In this document: in pieces, positions 6,562 to 11,792 of the stretch
Numbering within the stretch: position 1 is the first letter of the stretch
Layout: the number at the start of each line of letters is the position of its first letter
From: Anaerolineaceae bacterium UBA5224
GTDB taxonomy: Bacteria > Chloroflexota > Anaerolineae > Anaerolineales > Anaerolineaceae
DNA: 11,792 nucleotides
Reading direction: 5' to 3'
Assembly: GCA_002409365.1 (NCBI GenBank)
Contig: DHUW01000073.1
Coordinates: 20,770-32,561 of the forward strand
The notes under the pieces: generated by a model
Database searches by the model: none
Told to the model about the DNA's origin: nothing
Seen by the model: the letters and a program-made list of their open reading frames with translations, nothing else
Program-made: the position numbers and the translations under genes

Positions 6562-7935
6562 TCACTCGCGCCGCTCCCGTTTCTTTAGGATTAACTTTAT
6601 TGGTGTCCCTTTGAAGGGGAAGACTTCTCTGATCTGGTTTTCAAGAAAGCGGACGTAGGTAAAGTGCGCCAGGCTGGGGTCATTGCAGTAAAGGAGGAAT
6701 GTAGGGGGAGCCGTGTTAACCTGTGTACCATAATAAATACGGAAAGGCTTGCTTATTCCAGAAGGGGACTGATGCTTGTCCTGGGCGTTAACCAGAACTT
6801 TATTCAGTTGGGATGTAGAGATCTTTCGCAGCCGCTCTTGCTGGATCTCTTTAACAAGTGGCAAAACCTGGTGGACGCGCTGTCCGGTTTCGGCAGAAAT
6901 GAAGATCACTGGTACATAGGGCAAAAAGTTCAATTCCCTGCGCAGATTCTTTTCAAACTCAGCGGCAGTATTCTGATCCTTCTCAATCAGATCCCACTTG
7001 TTAATAACCACCATCACACTCTTCCACGCCTCGTTAATATAACCAGCAATGTGGGTGTCCTGGGCGGTGATCCCGCTGACTGCATCGATAACAAGGACGG
7101 CGACATCACATCTTTCGATCGCCTGCATTGCGCGTAAAACAGAATACTTTTCCACGCCGGGAATCACCGAGCCGCGCTTGCGGATGCCGGCAGTATCAAT
7201 CAGAGTGTATTCCTGCCCTTCAAAAACCATTTTCGAATCGATTGCATCGCGTGTCGTACCCGGGATATTACTGACTATTGAGCGTTGTTGCCCGGTTATC
7301 TTGTTAAGCAGGCTGCTCTTACCGGCATTGGGCTTGCCAACTATGGCAACTTTGATACTATCGTCTTCTGTCTCATCTTCCACGGGGGGCGGAAAATGAG
7401 CGACAACAGCATCCAACAGGTCGCCTGTTCCGGTACCATGAATGGCGGAGATCGCATAAGGCTCGCCCAACCCTAATGAATAGAAATCCAGGGCATGCAG
7501 GCGACCAGCGGCACTATCAGCTTTGTTCACGACCAGCAGAATTGGGGGTGTTTCGCGATCATCGCTTTTACGGCGTTTTCGCAGGATGTCCACGACTTCC
7601 CTATCAGCTTGCGTGACACCATCTATTGCATCTGTGACCAGAAGGATCACATCGGCTTCCTCCATGGCAATTTCGGCCTGAGTACGAATGTCCTGAATAA
7701 AATCTGCCGAGCCAATGGATAGTGGATTTTGAGAATGTTGTTTGCTGGGATCGATCCCGCCGGTATCCACGACAAAAAAATCGTGCCCAGCCCAGTCACC
7801 TTCTGCTACGAGGCGATCGCGGGTAGTACCAGGCACATCGTCAACGATTGCCAGGCGCTGCTCGACCAGGCGATTAAAAAGCGTACTCTTACCAACATTT
7901 GGTCTTCCGACCAGAACTACTACGGGTTTATGCAT
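6562..7935 (-). CDS. der: Ribosome-associated GTPase Der (EngA)
   Basis: Essential GTPase with two consecutive G domains, required for late 50S ribosomal subunit assembly. In this 457-residue protein G domain 1 shows GRPNVGKS (10-17), PGTTRD (35-40), DTGG (57-60) and NKAD (137-140). G domain 2 shows GKPNAGKS (200-207), PGTTRD (225-230), DTAG (247-250) and NKWD (312-315). A C-terminal KH-like domain (about 370-450) and a basic tail follow. All nucleotide-binding motifs are intact and length is typical. Start: ATG with AAGGA 7 nt upstream. It lies only 23 bp behind cdaR, so it is probably cotranscribed with cdaA-cdaR. A 6-bp inverted repeat (GCGAGT/ACTCGC, 6552-6569) spans the stop codon but lacks a U-tract, so readthrough into lepB is possible. 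Confidence 0.97.
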   Translation of the reverse strand: MHKPVVVLVGRPNVGKSTLFNRLVEQRLAIVDDVPGTTRDRLVAEGDWAGHDFFVVDTGGIDPSKQHSQNPLSIGSADFIQDIRTQAEIAMEEADVILLVTDAIDGVTQADREVVDILRKRRKSDDRETPPILLVVNKADSAAGRLHALDFYSLGLGEPYAISAIHGTGTGDLLDAVVAHFPPPVEDETEDDSIKVAIVGKPNAGKSSLLNKITGQQRSIVSNIPGTTRDAIDSKMVFEGQEYTLIDTAGIRKRGSVIPGVEKYSVLRAMQAIERCDVAVLVIDAVSGITAQDTHIAGYINEAWKSVMVVINKWDLIEKDQNTAAEFEKNLRRELNFLPYVPVIFISAETGQRVHQVLPLVKEIQQERLRKISTSQLNKVLVNAQDKHQSPSGISKPFRIYYGTQVNTAPPTFLLYCNDPSLAHFTYVRFLENQIREVFPFKGTPIKLILKKRERRE

Positions 7936-7958
7936 TAGGAATTCCTTAATTTTTTACT

Positions 7959-9188
7959 TCAACGCCAAAGAACGACTTCAATTGTGCCAGGCAACATGGA
8001 GTCCAGACGCAGGTCCTCGTTATTTAAGATTACATCAGGTGACAATTGGTATGTTCCAGGACCGCGATTGCTCAGGTCTAAAACCACGCGAATATTATTG
8101 GCAGTGAGTTCATCGAGAAGGTTCATCGGGCCAGAAATATACAGGTCTACAAATTCAGGCGTTATATTGACGGTTAGTCCGGGTTCCAGATTTTCAATTT
8201 CTACTGGAACGTCAATGATTTGGGTAGAGGATTGGATTGCATCGATGCCAACATCAACCAAAACCTGCTGATTACCCACGACCACAATGCCGTCCTGAAG
8301 CTGTAAATCAACATTGACGCTGAAGTCTTCATAAGCGCCACTGAGGTTGATTGGTGCTGTATCCAGAAAAGAGGGCATATCATTTGCGATGGCAGGATCG
8401 GATGTATAAATTGTCAGATTGGGAGGTGTAACGGTTAGTCCGGTAAGATGAAATCCCTGGGCGATTGTGCCTGTGGTGACAATTTTGATAAACACATTTC
8501 GGTAACCAACCAATTGCCTGATCGGCACTTCGACTGTGATGGATGTTGGGTTGAGGCTGACTCCTTCGACAAGATTGCCACGGCGATCGATCGGTTTGAG
8601 CTCTATGATCCTGGTGATGGTGGTTGTGGTGTTGCTCAGGTCGATACTGGCAACCACATCCAATACTTCATTCACTTTCGATTGTGGTCCCAACACTTCC
8701 ACACTTTCGCTGCTTAGCACAGCGTCTCCTGCTTCATAACTGACCGGGAGGATGCCTGACTGGAGCAGTGTTATGTCAAAAGTTTTCGTCGAAATTTGTT
8801 CCAGGGTAATGTTGATTTCTGTCGGGTTGATTTCCAATACCTGGACAGGCTTGAAATTGGACAGATCGACTTCAGGAACAAGGTCATAGGTACCTGCATT
8901 CAGTCCTGAAAGATTGAGGCGGGCGGTTATCTGGTTAAAGTGGCGCAAAATCTGTTCATGAACTGATCGTGGTGCCCTGAGTATTATAGTGACATCATTG
9001 GCACTTTGCTTTGTGATCAGGAGATCCGGGTTTTGCCCTAAAATTGTCAGCGGGATCGGTGTGGGGTACGCAACCACTTCGTTTGGATCGCTGGAGCTTA
9101 CCGATGAAACCCAGACAATAATAGCCAGGACCAGTGCAGTCAGGAAGATGGGCAGAATCTTGGCAACTCGCTTAAGAAAGTCCATCAT
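7959..9188 (-). CDS. cdaR: YbbR-domain protein, CdaR-like regulator of CdaA
   Basis: A 409-residue protein with an N-terminal signal anchor (about residues 12-30) and an extracytoplasmic part made of four YbbR-like beta-rich repeats: about 40-131, 133-223, 226-316 and 322-408. Recurrent elements such as PxxIxVxxxxxxL, VEVLGPQSKVNEVLDVVASIDLS, and VDLYISGPMNLLDEL mark the repeats. In Firmicutes, CdaR (YbbR) contacts the membrane diadenylate cyclase CdaA and modulates c-di-AMP output; the same role is inferred here from the adjacency. The start ATG overlaps the cdaA stop (ATGA at 9185-9188), indicating translational coupling. A second in-frame ATG follows immediately (MM). The gene sits between cdaA and der. 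Confidence 0.88.
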   Translation of the reverse strand: MMDFLKRVAKILPIFLTALVLAIIVWVSSVSSSDPNEVVAYPTPIPLTILGQNPDLLITKQSANDVTIILRAPRSVHEQILRHFNQITARLNLSGLNAGTYDLVPEVDLSNFKPVQVLEINPTEINITLEQISTKTFDITLLQSGILPVSYEAGDAVLSSESVEVLGPQSKVNEVLDVVASIDLSNTTTTITRIIELKPIDRRGNLVEGVSLNPTSITVEVPIRQLVGYRNVFIKIVTTGTIAQGFHLTGLTVTPPNLTIYTSDPAIANDMPSFLDTAPINLSGAYEDFSVNVDLQLQDGIVVVGNQQVLVDVGIDAIQSSTQIIDVPVEIENLEPGLTVNITPEFVDLYISGPMNLLDELTANNIRVVLDLSNRGPGTYQLSPDVILNNEDLRLDSMLPGTIEVVLWR

Positions 9189-10054
9189 TCTGTATCCTCC
9201 ATAGGTTCCTCGACCAGGTTTTTCTTTGAGAGCCTGTCCTGTCGATCGGTTGCCATAATAGCGCGCATACTGTTGAGTAAACGCTCACCATCAAGACGCC
9301 GGATGAGCTTGCCGCGATGAGCGATCGAAATCGTGCCAGTCTCTTCCGAGACCACCACTGCTAGTGCATCGCTTACCTCGCTAATACCCATCGCAGCTCT
9401 GTGCCGAAGCCCCAGGGAGCGGTCGGCAGTACTGTTCAAGACACCACTGCTAGAAAGCGGCATGACACAAGCCGCCGCTTTGATGCGATTATCAGAAATG
9501 ATGACAGCGCCATCATGAAGAGGTGTGTTTGGATAGAAAATTTGTAAAAGCATCTGGGGGGTTACTTCCGAGTCTACCATGACCCCATTTTTATAGTATC
9601 GTTCCAATCCTCCTCTTCGGGACAGTACTATCAAAGCACCATGTCGGCGTTCTGAAAGTTGAACGACCGCCTTTGTGACAGAGACAAGCGTTTCTTCCAG
9701 TTCCAGCATGGTTCGGGAGCCTTTTCGGCTGCGCCATAAACGAAATTCACCCATGCTGCCCATACGTTCCAATCCCCGCCTGATCTCAGGAGCAAAAATG
9801 ACCGGAACTGCCAGGATCAGTGCCGGCGAGACTGTCTGTACCAACCACGAAAAAGCCGGCAGATTGACTAGGGATGTCAGTAAAAACACCAGGATCACGA
9901 TCAGGAAAACACCCCGCAAAAGCGTTTGGGCATCTGTGTCGCGCAACAAATAAAGAAGCAAGCTGAAAAAGATCGTGACCAGGAGAATATCAAGAACACT
10001 AGACCAGGTGAACCGTTCCAGGATGAATACGAGATTATTCAAAAATTCTTGCAT
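9185..10054 (-). CDS. cdaA: Membrane diadenylate cyclase CdaA (DacA)
   Basis: Makes the second messenger cyclic di-AMP from two ATP; in other bacteria this controls potassium and osmolyte uptake and cell-wall homeostasis. The 289-residue protein has three N-terminal membrane helices (about 17-37, 45-64, 70-88), a short coiled linker and a DisA_N (DAC) catalytic domain. Catalytic signatures are intact: GALIV (139-143), LHDGAVI (179-185, the DGA motif), LGLRHRAAMG (214-223, the RHR motif) and SEETGTISIA (236-245). The architecture is that of CdaA rather than DisA, which would carry DNA-binding HhH modules. The C-terminal tail (270-289) is charged. The SD before the ATG is weak (AGGTAGAG). First gene of the cdaA-cdaR-der cluster; the usual Firmicutes partner glmM is absent here. 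Confidence 0.95.
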   Translation of the reverse strand: MQEFLNNLVFILERFTWSSVLDILLVTIFFSLLLYLLRDTDAQTLLRGVFLIVILVFLLTSLVNLPAFSWLVQTVSPALILAVPVIFAPEIRRGLERMGSMGEFRLWRSRKGSRTMLELEETLVSVTKAVVQLSERRHGALIVLSRRGGLERYYKNGVMVDSEVTPQMLLQIFYPNTPLHDGAVIISDNRIKAAACVMPLSSSGVLNSTADRSLGLRHRAAMGISEVSDALAVVVSEETGTISIAHRGKLIRRLDGERLLNSMRAIMATDRQDRLSKKNLVEEPMEDTE

Positions 10055-10079
10055 TTTCTCTACCTATTATTGAATTTTA

Positions 10080-10110
10080 AGTATAACCTCATTCAACGTG
10101 CTTCTTTCAA
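10080..10110 (-). promoter_or_regulatory. Putative promoter of cdaA-cdaR-der
   Basis: On the - strand, TTGAAA (10110-10105) and TATACT (10085-10080) are separated by 19 bp. The hexamers match consensus at 4 and 5 of 6 positions, but the spacing is longer than the preferred 17. The predicted start would give a leader of about 20 nt before the cdaA ATG at 10054. An alternative promoter further upstream is possible. Confidence 0.4.
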
Positions 10111-10144
10111 ATTTTACAAAACCATTCAGATTGTTCGATGACCA

Positions 10145-10158
10145 AGGTAAGGTTACCT
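10145..10158. repeat. Inverted repeat upstream of the cdaA promoter
   Basis: AGGTAA (10145-10150) and TTACCT (10153-10158) are perfect 6-bp arms with a 2-nt centre, too tight for an RNA hairpin without opening the inner pairs, so a dimeric-protein DNA site is the more natural reading. It lies about 35 bp upstream of the putative -35 of cdaA, a plausible activator position. Confidence 0.35.
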
Positions 10159-10163
10159 CTTCA

Positions 10164-10269
10164 GAAAAAGGCGCAATGAAATAAAGGATGGTCTTACGTC
10201 ATTTTCGAAGATCACGGGTCTTTCACGACACATTTTGTGTACGATTTGACCGAACATCTCTCATTGCGC
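10164..10269 (-). ncRNA. Candidate structured RNA / leader element upstream of cdaA
   Basis: On the - strand, a 9-bp closing stem GCGCAATGA (10269-10261) / TCATTGCGC (10179-10171) encloses a second stem, GATG-(ttcg)-GTC (10258-10248) against GACCATC (10193-10187). Inside these are two small hairpins: ACACA-AAA-TGTGT (10240-10228) and GAAAGA...TCTTC (10224-10207). The closing stem is followed by C and then TTTTT (10169-10165). The nested pairing plus U-tract suggests a folded leader, an attenuator or a long-looped terminator of coaE. I do not recognise a known riboswitch class, including the c-di-AMP ydaO/yuaA type. The prediction was made by eye. Confidence 0.35.
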
Positions 10270-10378
10270 AATATGGTGCAAGAACCATTCCCTACGATCG
10301 TTCCCTCGGTACATTTATGAAGTTTACGGGGTGAAGCACCCTTAAAGGGCGATCAAGATCATTCTCGACAATGCTGTT

Positions 10379-11446
10379 TTAATTCAGGCTTTTAACCCAG
10401 ACTTCACCGGGCATGAGACCATTTTCTTTCAAGAACAGGAAATACGTGCCCTGCGGGATGCCTTCTGGAACATCCTCACCCGGCAGGAACTTGCCTTGCC
10501 AGGCTTCTTTGGCGGGCAGTATCATTTTGGATATTGCCAACAAGGTGTAAGCACCCCGAAGCCAGTCTTCCAGGATAGGAATGGCCGCTTTTTTATCGGC
10601 TCGCTCTGAATTGATCGGAGCCTGGTGACTGAGCAAAGCCATATTTTGACGAGTGCCGAGCCGATTTACCTGGATAACTTCTTCATAGGTGCTGAGCACA
10701 GGAACCAGGTTTGCAGCCAAAATTTTGTAGATCCGATCACAGGTCCATTCCTGTTGGGTATCGGTCGAAATCAACTCACATGCATTGGGAAATTCGTTTT
10801 CCAACATCGTGTGCATACGCAGCGAGGCCCGATCAACCTCTCTAACCATAGGCAACCCCAGGTCGCAAACCGCTCTCGAAGTTTGCTTGAAGGTTGAAGC
10901 AAAGGTTCCATCGGTCCAGATTACGGTGTCTGAACAGGCAATTTTTTCTTCCTGAGGGGGCTGGGAGTTGATTTTCGTCCAGGCATGACTTTCGCTGTGC
11001 CCGCGGTTCTGCACCAGGCGCTCAAAGCGTACCTGCTTATCGGCTGCTGCTGTCCATATTTGATCACACAAACTTCTGATGTCGGATTCCAAGAGCTTGA
11101 TTGCTTCAATGATTAAAATTGGGCGGGTGCAGGTTTGGATTTGCTGAAAAACTGCCTGGGTGACATAGGGGTGTACGATTTCTTCCAACTTTTTCATCTC
11201 GGTCGGGTCCGAGAACACGATCCTGCCCAATTTGCTGCGATTGATCTGACCATCTGCCAGGCACATGTCTTCCCCGAAATGATCCAGGATAGCCTGCCAG
11301 CCAGGAGTGCCGGGTAGATAACTGTCTTGGGCAGTCAAATCGGCATCAATTGTATAGGCGCCAAAATTTGCCAGGTAGTTGCGGATCGCGCTTTTCCCTG
11401 AGGCAATATTTCCGGTCAAACCTATCACAAAGGGTTTCTGAATCAT
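10379..11446 (-). CDS. coaE: Dephospho-CoA kinase with unusual C-terminal extension
   Basis: The N-terminal ~200 residues are dephospho-CoA kinase, the last enzyme of coenzyme A synthesis, phosphorylating the 3'-hydroxyl of the ribose. Visible are the P-loop GNIASGKS (12-19), DAD (34-36), LEEIVHPYV (87-95), the lid/substrate segment IIEAIKLLES (112-121), RFERLVQNR (140-148) and the C-terminal ACSDTVIWTDGT typical of CoaE. The protein is 355 residues against a usual ~200. Residues ~200-355 form an additional region (WTCDRIYKILAANLVPVLSTYEEV, later LEDWLRGAYTLLAISKMILPAKEAWQ split by charged loops) that I do not recognise; it is not the GrpB-like domain known from actinobacterial CoaE. The codon after DAD where a His is common is Gln here. 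There is no SD before the ATG, and a TATACT lies 6 nt upstream, suggesting a leaderless mRNA. Divergent from tilS. Confidence 0.9.
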   Translation of the reverse strand: MIQKPFVIGLTGNIASGKSAIRNYLANFGAYTIDADLTAQDSYLPGTPGWQAILDHFGEDMCLADGQINRSKLGRIVFSDPTEMKKLEEIVHPYVTQAVFQQIQTCTRPILIIEAIKLLESDIRSLCDQIWTAAADKQVRFERLVQNRGHSESHAWTKINSQPPQEEKIACSDTVIWTDGTFASTFKQTSRAVCDLGLPMVREVDRASLRMHTMLENEFPNACELISTDTQQEWTCDRIYKILAANLVPVLSTYEEVIQVNRLGTRQNMALLSHQAPINSERADKKAAIPILEDWLRGAYTLLAISKMILPAKEAWQGKFLPGEDVPEGIPQGTYFLFLKENGLMPGEVWVKSLN

Positions 11447-11452
11447 GCCTGA

Positions 11453-11458
11453 AGTATA
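11453..11458 (-). promoter_or_regulatory. Candidate -10 box giving a leaderless coaE transcript
   Basis: TATACT on the - strand (11458-11453) ends 6 nt before the coaE ATG, placing +1 at or within a base or two of the start codon. It is part of a perfect 8-bp palindrome AGTATACT (11453-11460). The -35 region (CTTAAA at 17-bp spacing) is weak. Confidence 0.4.
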
Positions 11459-11509
11459 CTGCGAACATATTTCTTTTAAGTGGATATCGTTCTACGAATT
11501 GCCTTAAGC

Positions 11510-11515
11510 TATAAT
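11510..11515 (+). promoter_or_regulatory. Candidate -10 box giving a leaderless tilS transcript
   Basis: A perfect TATAAT (11510-11515) lies 8 nt before the tilS ATG (11524), and no Shine-Dalgarno sequence is present between them. The expected transcription start is 11522-11524. No good -35 is seen at 16-18 bp (TCGTTC at 17). Confidence 0.5.
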
Positions 11516-11523
11516 TTTCAAAT

Positions 11524-11792
11524 ATGGAACGAGACGCCTTTTTGGCAGGTTTTTTCGAACACTTTCAACCCGATTTTACTAAACCGGTTGTAGTCGCTGT
11601 TTCTGGTGGGGCTGACAGTCTTTCACTACTTCATCTGCTTCTGGAATCTGGTTTAGGGCTGATCCCCGCCCACTTCGATCACCAACTCAGATCCATTTCT
11701 GGAGAGCAAGCTCAACTGCTCGGTAATCTCATGAATGATTGGGGCTTGCCTTTTGAATTAGGCTCAGGTGATGTTGAGATTTTCGCAAAGTC
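11524..11792 (+). CDS. tilS: tRNA(Ile)-lysidine synthase, N-terminal part (cut by window end)
   Basis: TilS attaches lysine to C34 of the CAU anticodon of tRNA-Ile2, converting its decoding from AUG to AUA. Only the first 89 codons are in the window. They show a short N-terminal helix, then VVVAVSGGADSLSLLHLL with the ATP-binding PP-loop SGGADS (27-32), and HFDHQLR (50-56), the counterpart of the family's HxxHxLR segment. The frame is open to the end of the window, so the gene is partial only because the window stops. Start: the ATG at 11524 gives the normal spacing to the PP-loop. It has no SD and sits directly behind a TATAAT. Divergent from coaE across 77 bp. Confidence 0.93.
   Translation, partial: MERDAFLAGFFEHFQPDFTKPVVVAVSGGADSLSLLHLLLESGLGLIPAHFDHQLRSISGEQAQLLGNLMNDWGLPFELGSGDVEIFAK

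Larger units (their letters stand above)
10055..10378. other. 324-bp intergenic region between coaE and cdaA
   Basis: No credible gene is present. Going from the coaE stop towards cdaA, the region holds a tight hairpin GGGTG-AAG-CACCC (10329-10341) without a U-tract, a CCCTTAAAGGG palindrome (10339-10349), the multi-stem element at 10164-10269, an inverted repeat AGGTAA-GG-TTACCT (10145-10158) and a putative cdaA promoter (10080-10110). The last four are consistent with a long regulatory leader for the c-di-AMP operon and/or a 3' region for coaE. Confidence 0.6.

Noticed and set aside
6552..6569. Terminator at the end of der
   Set aside because: The 6-bp inverted repeat GCGAGT/ACTCGC spans the stop codon but is followed by CAGCTAAAAGG on the - strand, not a U-tract.
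6664..7137. 157-codon open frame antisense to der
   Set aside because: It lies wholly inside the conserved second G domain and KH region of der, which fixes the coding strand.
10164..10269. Small MITE with GCGCAATGA terminal inverted repeats
   Set aside because: No target-site duplication is seen on the flanks and only one copy exists in the window; an RNA fold with a U-tract is a better reading.
10055..10378. Known c-di-AMP (ydaO/yuaA) riboswitch upstream of cdaA
   Set aside because: I could not match the conserved sequence blocks of that class to either strand of the gap.

Overview
The window reads as ordinary chromosomal housekeeping DNA from a bacterium, most likely a member of the Chloroflexota (Anaerolineae-like). 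That placement is inferred from three things: the protein flavour (a SerRS motif 2 of the FRREKMSAGRDVRG type, a CoaE with an EAIKLLE segment), the gene company, and a REP-like motif resembling CATTCTGAGCGAAGCGAAGAAT that I recall from such genomes. There are twelve genes. I see no tRNA or rRNA gene, CRISPR array, insertion sequence or phage gene.

Layout. (1) 27-326 (+): a small two-helix DUF4282-type membrane protein, closed by an intrinsic terminator. (2) 493-2285 (+): serS (seryl-tRNA synthetase) followed, with an ATGA overlap, by a DUF456 membrane protein; a hairpin terminator lies in the convergent gap. (3) 2405-5631 (-): an operon read leftwards, YacL-like membrane PIN/TRAM protein -> cysS -> rlmB, with 9 nt and then a TAATG junction between genes, driven by a near-consensus promoter at 5685-5713. 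(4) 5800-6429 (-): lepB (signal peptidase I), with its own extended -10 promoter, a perfect 8-bp inverted repeat at the predicted transcription start and a good terminator. (5) 6562-10054 (-): cdaA -> cdaR/ybbR -> der, a c-di-AMP synthesis pair coupled by an ATGA overlap and followed closely by the ribosome-assembly GTPase. (6) 10055-10378: a 324-bp gap holding a putative cdaA promoter, an inverted repeat and a candidate structured RNA. (7) 10379-11446 (-): coaE carrying an unusual extra C-terminal region of about 155 residues. (8) 11524-11792 (+): the 5' end of tilS, divergent from coaE across 77 bp; both genes look leaderless.

Functionally the region groups translation (SerRS, CysRS, RlmB, TilS, Der), envelope functions (LepB, three small or regulatory membrane proteins), CoA synthesis and c-di-AMP signalling. 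The cysS-rlmB adjacency with a nearby PIN/TRAM protein recalls the Bacillus subtilis disA-yacL...cysS-mrnC-rlmB region. No obviously new multi-gene system is visible. The points most worth a second look are the CoaE C-terminal extension, the folded element upstream of cdaA, the palindrome in the lepB promoter and the leaderless coaE/tilS divergon.
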